A stretch of DNA of 64,000 nt, from the NCBI GenBank assembly GCA_021018815.1, contig JAITYX010000034.1, forward strand, positions 1,116,001 through 1,180,000, in the 5' to 3' direction. Numbering within the stretch: position 1 is the first letter of the stretch; each line of letters begins with the position of its first letter. Made by a program: the position numbers and the translations under genes. This stretch comes from Talinum fruticosum (Eukaryota > Streptophyta > Magnoliopsida > Caryophyllales > Talinaceae). Below the pieces are notes generated by a model that saw only the letters and a list, made by a program, of their open reading frames with translations, was not told the DNA's origin and ran no database searches. This document shows, in pieces, positions 1 through 11,411 of the stretch.

Positions 1-880
1 ACAGCAAGTCAGAAAGTAGATTGAGAGTATCTGCTGAACTTATAGTGTCAAATCTGTATTAGTAGAAGTCTCATACTTCAAAGAAGTTGTAAGTAATTAA
101 ATGGGTAAAGTTTTCATCCTCACAAGTGCTGTCTAATTTGTTGAGCTTTTTCAAGGTTTTTCTCCCACTTTTTTGTTTGCCTTTTTTTTTTTTGGGGCAT
201 GACTAGTATGTGATTCTATGTGGTTATGTATCTTTAGGGTAATTTGGTTGTCTCTTGACTTGTTTTTATCCTATTAGGGTTTAACATGCAGCGAAAATGA
301 ATAATTAGGATGTAGTTTATAGACCAAGAACAACACATGAAATAAATGAACACAAGGAAGGACAATTAAACATGGAAAACCCAAATTGGAAAAACCACGC
401 GCACAACAAATCCACTATGATAGGGAGAAAGTACGAAACATGCAGAGCGATGAGCTTAACAAGGTCAAATAAAGACAGTACAAGAACGATCTTTAGAGCA
501 AGGTGCTTAATGGGATCAACAAAAGGAGATTACAATCTTTAAATTAAAACTCTCACTAAGAAAACTCTCTCAATCTAGACTAAAACAATGAAATAAAAGG
601 GGAAATTAGTTGATATGAGAAATCTCATAAGGATGCCAAGAGAGAGGCATGTAACTTGGCTGCACTGAGCTAGGTTAAACAACCTAGTATATGTAGGAAA
701 ACCCAAGATAATATCTTTCCATAGAGGAAAATATATAGCATAATATGGTTAGCTCTAGTAATGTCCTCCCTTCGACTTGCTGGTGTCAACTTTGGATTTG
801 ACCTAGAGACCACAAACTCTATTCATGGAAGCCTAATGGGATCCGTATCTCAAGAGGGCTCGAACCTAGAGTGACAAGTC
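1..880. other. Unassigned AT-rich sequence, probably decayed repeat
   Basis: No convincing coding region, tRNA or structural repeat was seen here. The stretch lies directly upstream of a gypsy gag remnant, so it may be the decayed 5' LTR or leader of that element. No LTR boundary or primer-binding site could be fixed. A poly-T run lies near 182-193. Confidence 0.4.
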
Positions 881-1019
881 CCATTCCTAACGATGTTGGT
901 GATGACGACTATTACCAAGATGACTCATCCTTATCGCTCTAAATATAGGTATCAAGGTCGACATTATAGGCATCCTTCGCCTAGAAGAGATCAAGGTTAT
1001 CCTAAAAACCAGATTCATG

Positions 1020-2003
1020 ATGATCCTTTTGGATGTGACAAGAAATGTTAAGGTTGATGTTTTTGATTTCGATGGTAGACATGATCCCAAGCACATTTGT
1101 AGATTGGTTTGATCACTTAGAGGACGACTTTGAATTTTATTCCGTGATTGACATTCATAGAGTTCATTTTGGTAATATGAAACTTGTTGGGTTTGCTAAG
1201 AAATATTGGCTAAGTGTGCAATGTGAGATAGACCACCTGGATGAACCACCTATAACTTTGTGGGATGTAATGAGATGGAAATTGCAAGAAAAATATTTGC
1301 CTTCGTTCCACAAAAGGCATATTAAGTGATTGGTTGAACCTGAACTAGAAGAGAAGAAAAATGGGTAAGGGTAATCGAGATTGGGTTCATTAATGGACTT
1401 AAAGATGACCTTAAGGGAGATGTGAGCCTACACCAACCTGAAATTTTGATGGAGGTGTACCAAAAAGCTTTAGAGATATAGAAGTACGAAAAGTCTTCTT
1501 ACTCTCGCAGGTGGACTTCCTAAGTCGGGGAGCCTAAGTCCTCCAAGATTGTCACCTTTTAACAGACTTTTTACTCTAAGCGACCATAGGTGGACTTCCC
1601 AAGTCGGGAGCCTAAGTCCTCTAAGATTGTCACCTTTTAACAAACTTTTCACTCGAGGGACCATAGTCTAATGAGTTTCTAAGAGTAATGCCTAGCCTAA
1701 TATGTTACTATGAGGGACGATAGTCTAACCAGCTTTTCGAGAGTAATGCCCAACCCAGTCTAATCGATGGTTGCCTAATCTGTTGGTTCTATTGTGGGTA
1801 GCTCCCTCACTTGACCTTTGGTTCACACTTCTTCCTCATTTTCGTCCACGGTATGCCATAAGTGTCACGAGAGAGGTCATCCAACTACTCGTTGTCCAAA
1901 TCGTGCCCTTGCCATAGGATCTAAAAATCTTGAAGATGATGCACCAGTAGATGAGACTGTCCATCTTATTGTTGGTGATATGCTAATATGCTACCGAGAG
2001 TGA
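1020..2003 (+). pseudogene. Gypsy 1 gag remnant with CCHC zinc knuckle
   Basis: The frame at 1045-1329 reads like a retrotransposon gag: TFVDWFDHLEDDFEFYSV, then an aromatic-rich segment and WDVMRWKLQEKYLPSF. Just upstream, DFDGRHDPK lies in another frame, so a frameshift separates the two. At 1818-2003 a nucleocapsid zinc knuckle is visible (C-x2-C-x4-H-x4-C in CHKCHERGHPTTRC) with all four ligands kept. Between them lies a non-coding linker with a tandem duplication. The protein would package element RNA. It cannot be made intact because of internal stops. Confidence 0.8.
1511..1668 (+). repeat. 79-bp tandem duplication inside the gypsy 1 gag linker
   Basis: A block beginning GTGGACTTCC at 1511 recurs at 1590 (period 79) with a few substitutions. 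A second, weaker duplication of about 55 bp follows: GAGGGACCATAGTCTAA near 1656 and GAGGGACGATAGTCTAA near 1711. Confidence 0.75.
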
Positions 2004-2060
2004 GCATGAAGAAGACGAGAGAGATAGAGAGTTATCTTACCGTCCCGAGGAGTTTTCTTT

Positions 2061-2991
2061 TTGTGCTTTCTTTCTTGTGCTAATTGTGATTCTTGGGAAC
2101 ATACTGCAATCATTGAAACTAAAATGCTTTGTGGTGATAAGATTCTTCGTTTAGTCATTGATAATGTACTTGCTAGACTTCTTCTCAACCTTAAGGTTGC
2201 ACCCTATTCCATTCCTCTTAAAGTTGCTTGGGTTGACAAGACATCTTTGAACATTTCTGAAAAGTGTTAAGTCCCTCTCCAATTAGTTGCTTAATTTGAA
2301 AAGTCCGGCGTAATATTTTGCCTATGGATGTTGCTCACGTTTAAAAATGGCACTAATTTTGGAAAGGACAATACTTATGTGTTCACTCATGATGAGACAG
2401 GACCATAGTAAGACCAAAGGGACTAACTATAAACCTTCTCATTCTAAAAGAGAAACTAAGAAGTTGTATTTTCTGTTCGGACATGAATGTGAACCAGAAG
2501 GACGACTATCAATCTGCCATGTTGCTTGCAGTAGTGGTCAAAGCTCAACCTTTGTTTTCTTGTAATACTACATGTGAGATGTCACCTAGCTTTACCTAAC
2601 AATAGTTCTTGATGACTTTAAAGACGTGTCCCCCGATGAGCGTCCCGTGGAGTTACCTCCTGTTGGGGATGTTCAGCATGCCATAGACCTTGTCTCAGGA
2701 TTGTCCTTACCCAATTTACCTCACTATAGGATGGATCCTAGAGCCTGTGTGGAATTGAGCAAACAAGTTGATGGACTCTTTTTCAAAAGGGTTTCATTCA
2801 ACATAGTCTTTGTCCATGTGTTGGTCCCGCCCTCTTGACTCCTAAGAAAGATGGTTCTTGGACAATGTGTATTGATAGTAGAGCCATCAACAAGTTCATT
2901 GTGAGATTTAGGTTTCCGTACCTAGATTTGATGGCATGTTGGAGTGGTATACCTTTAGGTGGAGATGAATGGAAAACCGCCTTTAAGATTG
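2061..2991 (+). pseudogene. Gypsy 1 protease-like and N-terminal RT remnant
   Basis: The segment at 2061-2270 resembles the aspartic protease region of plant gypsy pol: a -KILRLVIDN- block where DGGSA is usual, then KVAWVDKTSL. The catalytic Asp-Ser/Thr-Gly is not recognisable. The segments at 2347-2565 and 2626-2838 match the protease-RT connector (FKDV-PDE, then LPNLPHYRMDP). At 2835-2991 the RT begins with [19 protein letters not shown] and runs to GDEWKTAFK, where the hAT element begins. At least three frame changes make it non-functional. Confidence 0.8.
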
Positions 2992-3299
2992 TCGAGGCGA
3001 AGGCATGGGCTTTTTGGAGCGAGGTGCACTTTTTACATAAAAATGCTTGAAATTCATTCCCAATCCATATTTTTTGATAAATAAGTAAGGTAGCACGTCA
3101 AAAAGTGTTTAGACAACATTTTAATTGCAAAAAGCACCACATATAGTATGTCTTAAGAACTGGAATCTAACATTCAAATATCGCAAAACACACACTTAGA
3201 AGTCTAAAACAAAACAAGCAAAGTATAGTCATAAAAAATAACACACAAAGTAAGTAGTTTGTAAGCCCCCTTCCTAAAGGTCAACTAAGCATCATCATT

Positions 3300-5800
3300 T
3301 CATCATCTAACACCACATGGTCCGCCTCCACATCATCGTCATCATCCAACTCTTCTTCATCTTCATCCTTTTCCTCTTCCTCTTGAAATTCCTCTTCCTC
3401 ATCTTCATCAATCAATTGAAATCGACCTCGGGAAGATTTAGAATCGAAGGCTTCCGCAGAGCTTTTCCTTTGTCCTTCGCTGAAGCTCCACTAGTTGTTG
3501 ATGATCCTCTACCCTCGTGCCATAACGAGGCTCATTTGCCCCAAAAGCTCCAAGTCAAAGTATCCCCTCAAATACAAAATCATCACCATCCGAATCATCT
3601 TCCGTTCTTCCTAACAACCATTCATTGTTATCATCAATTTCTTTCAAGAGGATGGGATCTTTAGAGCTATTCTCTTGGCTTCGCCCTTTAGTGCACGGTT
3701 TGATTTGACAAATACCAAATCATTCAATCGGGATTGTGCCAATCTATTTCTCTTCTTGGTGTGAAGTTGTTAACAAAGTAAGTAGGCATAATTATTCATT
3801 AATAGACTAATTTACTTAATAGCCTAATATAAAAACTTTGAAAGTTATAATTGACGTGTTGAAAAATACCCCAATTCTGTCACATCCCGTTGCACTACAA
3901 GTGAGGCTAAGAATCCTCATGGCAAACTTCCTCAAATTTGGTGTCGATGATCCATATGTACTCCACCATTCAGCTATTTACAAAAATAAATTAAAATTAG
4001 TAACTAAGTTTCATTTATTGTGAAGATTAGCTTTGGCAATAAGGAGGTAATGTATTCCTTTGCCTTATAGCCAATGGCCTTCCAAAGATACCCTTGACTT
4101 TCTTGTATAATTGCAATTCGGAAGTCACCTTGTCTTGGATTGTCATATCAAGAATTATCCTTGAAATGCAATCAAACAAACCATCTTTCGCTTTAGGACA
4201 CTCTTCAATAGCATTTGCATTTGAATAATAGATTTCGAATTCCCCAATGTAAAGGTTGATGAAGTTGACATTCCATCTTGTATCAATATACTTGAATGCC
4301 ATTTCATAGTTCTCCTTGTGTTGAAAGCTATTAGCATAGCCTCCTTAGCTCTATCCATAGCCTTATATATATGACCCATTAGTGGTTTTTCTTCTCCATC
4401 AACCATGCGAAGAACCTTGACAATAGGACCTCGGAATTTAAGAGCATAAAGAATGTTCTTCCAATAGTTATCTATAGCCTGCTATCTTTTCCCCCACCAT
4501 CCTTTGACCATTTGCTTTTGTTCCATTCTTGAGAAGTTACCATCTTCCTCAAGTTGTGTTTTTGTTTATGAATAGAGGAAAGAGTGCTAAATGATGTCGC
4601 AAATCTAGTCACAGTAGGCCTATGCAAGATCCTTTGATTAGTGAATTGCCTCATCAAATTCACAAGGGCAACGTAGCTATGGATATAAGCATTGATAGCC
4701 ATATTCTTCTTTAGAGCACTCTTGACTTTTGCAACATTTTTTCTAATATCTTCCAACATAAGATCAATGCAATGTGCGGCGCATGGAGTCCAATAGAGAT
4801 GTTGCCTCTTATACATCAACAATTTTCCTAAAATGAAATTAGATATTATAACTAAGAAATTTATAAAATAAGTACCTAAGTAATAGAAATATAAATTACA
4901 ATATAGCATTTTCTTACCGGCCTTAACATAATTGGATGCATTATCGGTCACCATCTCGGACCACATTCTCCTCTCCAATGTGTTCCACCATATCATCAAG
5001 AACCTTGAACAAAAGATTTGAATCTTTTACAACTTCGAGAGACATCCCTCGATCTAATAAAGACCGATCCTTTTGGAGAGTTCACAAGAAAGTTAATAAT
5101 ATCCTTTTAGACGGTGGTATCACGCCATCCATCGGATAAGATAGAACAACCTACTTCTGCCCATTCTTTCTTATGCTCATTCATTGCCTTACGGGTCTCT
5201 TCCACTTCTTTCTTAAGGAATTGAACTCTCAACTCATACGTTGAAGGTGGTTTTAATCCAAGACTAAATTGACCAACCGATTCCATGGCAATACCAAAGC
5301 TATCAAGTGTGGCCGCATGTAAAGGAATGCTAACATCATAAAAGCATCATAAAAACCCCTAGCTAAATCTCTAAAAGCCTTTTCTCTCAACTCTTTCTTG
5401 CATAGCTCATTAAGTGTTCTTTGCCTCCCTTGATCCTTTTTGCCCTTCACATTAGTCGGCTTAGGAGTAAAGTACATATCCATTAGACCTTTTTGCTTTG
5501 GTGTCTTATGAGGCATGCTATTACTTCCCTTCTTTGCCCCATTCCCACCACTTCTAGGATTCATCTCAATACATTCATCATCTTCTTCATCATCATCAAC
5601 ATCGTAGCTTTGTTGTATTTTCCTCGATATTTCAAAACTCTTTCAATGATTTCTTTTTATCCATGTATTTTTGAATTTCTTCCCTAAAATGCATGGGGAC
5701 CTTCTTACAACCCGAGTGTATTTCGATATCCACCAACCAAATGTTGTTTAAGTCGAAACACTCCCCATCATCTTAACTCCACAAAAGTTGCAAAAGAAAT
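3300..5800 (-). pseudogene. hAT-family transposase remnant (BED finger, DUF659, C-terminal dimerisation)
   Basis: Read on the minus strand, it begins near 5795 with a BED-type zinc-finger remnant (CNFCGVKMMG). A middle segment at 5253-5564 follows. A DUF659-like core lies at 4472-5140 (VTDNASNYVKAG, then LYWTPCAAHCIDLMLEDI, then RPTVTRFATSF), apparently with an intron-like gap near 4830-4915. A segment at 4027-4302 contains IDTRWNVNFINLYI and AIRQR. The C-terminal NRLAQSRLNDLVFV segment lies near 3650-3770, and a long acidic tail (Asp/Glu-rich) runs to about 3300. The intact family cuts and pastes the element using an RNase H-like catalytic core. Several stops and frame changes make this copy non-autonomous. 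Confidence 0.85.
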
Positions 5801-6116
5801 TATTTTTATTGCTCTCATCTTATGTGCATACTTTCTTTTGGGGTCTAAAACTCTAGAGGAGATTGAACCCGAACCCGAACCCATAACGGGTTGATCCTCC
5901 ATTCAAATGACAATTAATGAACACAATTCCTCGCTGCAAACTATTATAACAATGAAAACAATTAAAATATAACACAAAAACACAATTCACTTACTGGAAA
6001 AATAAAGAAACACAAAAACAGAGAGCAAAAAAGAAAAAAAGGACTCGGTTCAGTCCGTTGATCGACGTGCCTTATATTATAAGGCTGGCCAAAAAATGTA
6101 TCACAAAAAAACAAAT

Positions 6117-6430
6117 GAAAAGAATAAGCCAAAAGAGTCGAAGCCGAGAGGAAGAAAGAGCAGAGCAAAGTAGAAGGAAGAGGAAAAAAGGAGGAAGAGG
6201 AAATGGAACCAGAAGAAGAAAGAACAAGGAAAAAGGAAAAAGGAAAAAGGAAAAAGAAGAAGAAGAAGAAGAAGGAAGAGGAAAGAAGAAGAAGAAGAAG
6301 AAGGAAAAGGAAAAAGGAAAAAGAAGAAGAAGAAGTATAAGGAAGAGGAAAGAAGAAGAAGAAGAAGAAGAAGGAAGAGGAAAGAAGAAGAAGAAGAAGG
6401 AAAAGGAAAAAGGAAAAGAAGAAGTACCTG
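6117..6430 (+). repeat. Purine-only simple-sequence tract (GAA/GGAAAA)n inside the hAT element
   Basis: About 300 bases are almost entirely A and G on the + strand, built of GAA triplets, AAAAGG and GGAAGAGGAAA units, with larger internal duplications such as the block near 6255-6330 recurring near 6340-6420. It lies upstream of the hAT transposase. It creates long artefactual open frames on both strands. Confidence 0.9.
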
Positions 6431-6841
6431 GTAGTTGGCGACGAGTTGGCGCCTTGAAAACACCAAGGTCGGCGTCGTAAATGTCCAAGGAGTCGCTGGA
6501 AAAAGCCGCTCGAAGGGTGGAGCAGAGGAGGGAGGATGAAAGAAGCAAGGTCTTGCGAGAGCTAGAGCTAGGGTTTTCTCTTCACTTCGCAAGGAAGAAG
6601 TATCGGGTCTCTACCAAGTAATTCGCGTAACCAAGTGAAAGGTTTTTTTTTTTTTATTTAAAAAAACAAGCAAATGTTAACTAAATCCATAAAGCACGCG
6701 TCCAGCCCAAAGCGCGCCCGGCAAAAGCCCCAAAAGCGTGCGCTTTTCGGGCTTTTGGAGGGGCTGCGCTTGACCCCAAAAAGCCCGGAGGGGTGTGCCC
6801 GGGCTTTTCTACGCCTAGGGCGTGCTTTTTAAACTAAGTTA

Positions 6842-7720
6842 GTAATGCCATTTTGAGTTAACCAATGCTCCCGATACTTTCCGAGAGCCATGACTCATAG
6901 TCTTCGTCCTTCCATTGGAAAGTTTTTGGTAGTGGATTTTGATGATATTCGATATCCAGCCCTTCCGAGGAAAGAACAACGCGAACACTAGAGGTTAGTC
7001 TTTGAGGTTCTTCAAGCTAAAAAGCTATATATAAATTTGGCTTAGTGTTCTTTTTTGCAAGCTGAGGTTGTCTTCCTTGGATTTGTCATTTTTGATAAGG
7101 GAATTTCGGAAGATTCCGAAAAGATTAAAGCTATAGTAGAGCGGCTTGAACCTAAAAAAATTTCTGTGCACTTGTTTTCATGGTTTAGCTACTTTCTGTA
7201 GGCGCTTTATGAAGGATTTTAGTTCCATTGTGGCTTCCATTACTCGTTGAGAAAAGGCGAGTTTAAATGGGACTAATTCCGCAAAAGATCCACATAAGAA
7301 GGTTACCCGATTAAAAAGAAAATGACGGATGCATCTGATTTCTATCATCCTGATTTTTTGGAGGGTTTAAAGTGGCTTGTGATGCCTCGGGGATTGGGAT
7401 TGGAGGATTTTTGAGTCAAGGACATCCAATTGCGTACTTTAGTTTGGTGAGAAACTCAATGATGCTAGGAGAGATAGGTACACTAACCTATGTGAAAGAG
7501 TTTTATGGTCTTGTCCGTTGTTTGGAACATTGAAGATACTATCTCCTTCCTAAGGAATTTGTTCTTTGGAGTGATCATGATGCTTTCAAATTCATTAATG
7601 ACCAAAAGAAACTTAAAAAAACATGCTAAGTGGTCCTGTTCCTTTAGGATTAGTCCTTTGTGCTAAAACACCGATCTAGTGTTAAAAATGTTGTTGATGG
7701 TGTGAGTGGAGTCAGACTTC
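6842..7720 (+). pseudogene. Gypsy 1 RT C-terminal half and RNase H remnant
   Basis: Right of the hAT element the gypsy RT resumes: LRPSIGKFLVVDFDDI near 6900-6955 covers the active-site region, where VYFDDIL is usual, so the YxDD box reads DFDDI. Then come the KLYINLAQCSF and VVFLGFVI blocks. The primer-thumb and tether region follows with stops (FCRRFMKDFSSI). RNase H starts near 7380 (VACDASGIGIGGFLSQGHPIA) and reaches the LWSDHDAFKFIN block near 7565. Frameshifts lie at about 7160, 7250 and 7540. It would have copied element RNA into DNA. Confidence 0.85.
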
Positions 7721-7779
7721 TATTGCATAGAGGACTACATCTATTATAGGATTTGAAAAAATGAAAGACCACTACACCT

Positions 7780-8300
7780 AATGCCTTGACTTTGCTATGG
7801 CTGATGATGAGGTTCTACATGGTAACTGCCATGACTTTGTTGACTCCATGATTGTGGATGGTTACTTGTTTTATGGGTCCAAATTGTGCATTCCTCACAG
7901 TTCACTTTGTGATTTTCTGATATGGAGGCCTTGCTGGTCATTTGGGTGAGGATAAAACTACTAGTCTTATTGGTGATTGTTTCTTTTGGGGAAAAGATGT
8001 GGCCCAAGTTGTGTCTTAGTGTCGAACTTGTCAGCTTGCAAAAGCTAGGAAAAAGCAAAACACTGGATTATATATACTCCTCTATCTGATCCACAATCTC
8101 CATGGAAAGACCTTAGCATGGGCTGTGTCTTAGGTATTACCCGGACTACCAGGGGTCATGATTACATTCTTGTTGTGGTGGATATATTTTCTAAAATGGC
8201 ACATTTCATCCCTTGTAGTGAAACTGTTGATGCATCCCATGTTGCTAGGATATTCTTTAAGGAAATTGTTAGTTCAATTAAGTTTAATTTCTAACAGGTA
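7780..8300 (+). pseudogene. Gypsy 1 integrase remnant
   Basis: Segments match an integrase zinc-binding domain (GLAGHFGEDKT near 7930, CRTCQLAKAR near 8020) and the start of the catalytic core (PWKDLSMGCVLGITRTTRGHDYILVVVDIFSKMA, split here over 8099-8195). The first catalytic Asp region reads LSMGC, so the usual Asp is replaced by Gly. Homology ends near 8295. The second Asp and the Glu of the catalytic triad are absent. Confidence 0.85.
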
Positions 8301-8340
8301 TAGATACTTGAGCTCCTCCCTCGTGCAAATATGTATGAAT

Positions 8341-8356
8341 AACATTTTGAATTCTT
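8341..8356 (+). repeat. 16-bp target-site duplication of a LINE insertion
   Basis: AACATTTTGAATTCTT at 8341-8356 is repeated exactly at 9220-9235, flanking a 5'-truncated LINE fragment. A 16-bp duplication is typical of target-primed reverse transcription. Confidence 0.85.
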
Positions 8357-9219
8357 GTATTCCCAAGCTGATTTGGGAAGTCGCTCAAAAGAAAGACACC
8401 CTCTGGGTTAAATGGGTTCATGAGAGGTACCTCAAAGGCAAAGACTGGTGGTCCTATACACCATACGAGGAAGCTCTTTTATGTCAAAGAAAACTTTAAA
8501 TGGGGCAGTGTTTACCAAAAGCAAATGGCACTGGCAGAGCAGCAATAATGGCCAGTATACTATCTCAGCAGGGTATCATATGGGTGTTAAACACTAATGT
8601 GAGGCCTAGATGGCTGCAAGTTTGTGTGAGAATGAATATGCCTAAGCATTCTTTCATACGCTGGATCTTCATACAGGAGACACTTCCAGTGAGTGAGCCA
8701 GATTAGCTAAATTCTGGCCGCAGCTCAGCACAGAATGCTTGTTACGTGGTCACAGTCTAGAAAGCACAGAACACCTCTTCTTGGACTACCCACATAGACA
8801 GAAAATTCGTAAGGCCCTCGACCTCAGGGAAGGAGTGGGATTCCCAGAAAGAAAACATGCAGCAATGGTTTCATCAGCTCCTCAACTACAAATCTTCCGA
8901 AGCACACCAGGAATTCTTGTATGCATTAAATGCAGAACTGATCTATAACACCTGGGGGACAGGAATTCTGCTCTTTTTGATGGTACAAAACCAGATTGGA
9001 AATCCACTGTAAATAGAATCTGAGATTAAGTAAAAATGAGAGTCTTGTTTCTTGCTGAATTTTCCCAAAGGACAACACTTGTATAGATATAGTGCTCTAA
9101 TGAGCTTGAGGGAGACTTTGGATTGAATTTTTCTCTTTCCCTAGTTGTCCTTAGGATGTAACCCAGATTGGGATTTTGCCTGTGGTGATGAGGATTTCTA
9201 ACTTCAAGCCAAACAGAAA
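8357..9219 (+). mobile_element. 5'-truncated L1-type LINE fragment
   Basis: The reading frames at 8350-8960 match the C-terminal end of plant LINE ORF2. IPKLIWEVAQKKDTLWVKWV opens it, followed by a zf-RVT-like zinc-binding segment (MPKHSFIRWIF near 8640, HLFLDYPHRQKIR near 8772) split over three frames. A 3' untranslated stretch follows and ends in an A-rich tail (AAACAGAAAA). The fragment lies between perfect 16-bp direct repeats and lacks ORF1, endonuclease and most of the RT. It resembles the equivalent part of LINE A in the host-gene intron. Confidence 0.85.
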
Positions 9220-9235
9220 AACATTTTGAATTCTT

Positions 9236-11411
9236 AACATAACCTTTTATTTTTCATCAAGAGAAAAAAGTTGAGTTCTTAATAAAATTATGCTGCCATT
9301 GAATAATATAATTTTAATAATCTTATTAATTTCCTTTTGCATCAATACCCTAAAAGAGAGTCGACATATACCCTCATTTATTCCCACATAACCTCATTTT
9401 TTCCCACATAACCTTTTTCTCTCCCACCCAATTTATTCCCACATAACCTCATTTACTTTTCCCTGTAGATTAGTTAATACCCTACTCCCTTCCTCCAAGG
9501 AGCTCCTTTGCCTTCTGTAAGATTCATTCACACTAGGACCCACAATTTTGTAGTATGCTTTTCCCTCCATCTGTGCAATTTCTTCTTTCTTTGTCCTTCG
9601 ATATTTTGGCTTATGTCTTGTCATCCTAAAGAACAACAGAGAGTTTAGTAGCACCTATGACAATAACAATCTATCGAACCCTAACCGAGGTTTACCACCA
9701 AATGGCGGATTGTGGCAAGTATCATAATTCAAGCTCTACCTTTTTAATTCTCATTCTATTTCAGCTCTAGTATGTGGAAACACTAGTTTTCCTATCTGGA
9801 ACTTGTTCCCATGTGTTCCAGTAGGAAACCGTACCCAGTTTTGGTATGCAGGATCCAAAACTCAGTGTAGAGGGGGATTGAGCAAGCCTGGTATTTATGG
9901 TTTGGGAATGGAACTTGATACCTAACAGTATCAAGTTCCTATACCTTTTTTGGTTACAGTTTCAAGGGTATGAAACTTGATACCTCGGGATATCAGGTTT
10001 CTACTGTACCTAAGGGATTAAATTCCTCCTCTGCTGCCCTTAAGGTTTCAGGTTCCCCCAATAGTAGGAAAAAACAAAAAACAAAAAACAAAGATATCAT
10101 CCACCATCCACAGATACACTTGTGCAGAGTGAGAGTGGGCAAGATCGAGAGAGAGGTAGAACGTTAGTGATTCCATTACCCTAACTGCAGAAATTATTGC
10201 AAGGGGAATCCCTCGTTTGTTGGCACAGAGACAGGAGCCAAAAATTTTGCAATATAGAGGCATGGAGCACACAAGGTGTGGTCCGTGCTAGATCGGAAGA
10301 AGAAGCTAAGCAAGGAGGCAAACAAGAACCAATTTTTGAGGATCTTGACCAAGATGGTGAAGAAGACGGTGGTAATTCAGGAATTGAATGGAAACATTTC
10401 ACGAATGGCCTCTATCTATTCAGATTTGCCGGTGAATTTAGGAAAGTGCGGCATGTCCAATGGCCGGGAAGCAGTAAGGGTGAATTGGTGAACCAAAACG
10501 ATGGCCTAACAAGGTTTGGTTAAGGACGGATGCTAGGAAAGAGAAAGAGTAGAGAATTTTCAACCCTTTTTTTTTTTTTGGGGGGTTATTGTGCCCCAAA
10601 ATAGCATTATAAGAAATAAAAAAAATAGCAGAGGGATCATATTGTGTTCAAATAAAAATTAGCGAAGTACTAAAAAATGAAAAAATGCAGATCTTAATGC
10701 ATAGGTGAAATGAGATGACAACTAAGTCAAGCATGTTTTTGACTAAATTAAACAACGACAACAACATATCCTTGTGTGAGTCCCACTTTTACAGAGTTTG
10801 GAGAGCTTCATATGTAAGCAACCTTACCTCTACTAGCATCTCTGCCCACAGAGAGACTAATTCCAAGGGATTTACTTAAAAGTTTTGAAAAAACATTTTT
10901 GAAGTTGAAAATCTTATGAAACACAAAAGGTAATATATGTTTTTGACTATATTAGACATTAATTTTTTATTTAAAAAAACTTATGTTTGCATTAAAAGAC
11001 TTTAGAAAGATAAAATGTTTGATTGCATCCCATAACTTACCAAATAGCAAGAGCTAGATACTGATTCGGTGTCTTAATTGAGTGAAACGCTTGATATCAG
11101 GAATCTAGTTATCCCTAATTTAGTTCCATTTCACCTTTTAAACTAAAGACAGCCTAAATTATTGAGTATAAGGGTACAACCTTGCAGAAGTTCTGTTTTC
11201 TAAAGTTTCTATGCTTAAATGACACGAAAATTTGATTGAGATAGTTTAGCATCAGTGTGGAACTTTTTATTTTATTCTTTTGTTCTATTTAAATTCTATT
11301 TACGTGCATCCTTGACATGCCAAACCAATCAAGCATGACTTAAGAGGTTGGGAATGGGAGTGAATGTTACTGAAGTTTTTCTATTTGTTTTGCTAACCTT
11401 CCATCTTCTAG
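9236..11411. other. Region upstream of the first recognised GH123-like exon
   Basis: No family could be assigned here. The 5' exon and promoter of the GH123-like gene should lie in this interval or have been displaced. It includes short direct repeats of TTCCCACATAACC at about 9383-9447, a perfect hairpin at 9911-9938, and one open frame at 10197-10523 (108 codons, not recognised). The end of the interval, 11380-11411, is a normal pyrimidine-rich splice acceptor (CTTCTAG). Confidence 0.5.
9911..9938. repeat. Perfect 11-bp inverted repeat (hairpin)
   Basis: GAACTTGATAC (9911-9921) and its exact reverse complement GTATCAAGTTC (9928-9938) flank a 6-base loop. A related imperfect copy (GAAACTTGATAC and ATATCAGGTTTC) follows at about 9973-10002. 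Confidence 0.8.

Larger units (their letters stand above)
2992..6838 (-). mobile_element. hAT DNA transposon in gypsy 1, left terminus lost
   Basis: This 3.8-kb insertion splits the gypsy RT and carries a hAT transposase remnant on the minus strand. Its right end has the terminal sequence GCTTTTTAAACTAAG (6824-6838), the same terminus as the 525-bp MITE at 36844-37368. Internal blocks next to both ends match too: GAGGCGAAGGCATGGGC near 2995 against GAGGCGAAGGCGTAGGC near 36905, and the GC-rich stretch before 6838. The first 50 or so bases of the left terminus are missing, together with a few dozen bases of gypsy RT. No target duplication can therefore be read. Confidence 0.85.
890..8295 (+). 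mobile_element. Degenerate Ty3/gypsy retrotransposon (gypsy 1), split by a hAT element
   Basis: Gag, zinc knuckle, protease-like, reverse transcriptase (RT), RNase H and integrase remnants follow each other in Ty3/gypsy order on the + strand, with stops and frameshifts throughout. The RT is interrupted from 2992 to 6838 by a hAT element: the GDEWKTAFK block lies to the left and the GKF-VVDFDDI region to the right. Integrase homology fades near 8295, just before a LINE insertion. No LTR pair was found, so the element is a fragment whose full length is unknown. Confidence 0.85.

Noticed and set aside
3317..3664. 115-codon + strand open frame starting with a hydrophobic run
   Set aside because: It is the antisense of the acidic C-terminal tail of the hAT transposase; the Leu/Phe-rich start is the complement of Asp/Glu codons.
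6072..6592. Long overlapping open frames of about 140-163 codons on both strands
   Set aside because: They are composed of Lys/Glu/Arg or Phe/Leu/Ser runs from the purine tract. This is low-complexity artefact, not protein.
10197..10523. 108-codon open frame upstream of the GH123-like gene, considered as its first exon
   Set aside because: Its sequence does not resemble the N-terminus of the family, and there is no donor site giving the right phase that I could identify.
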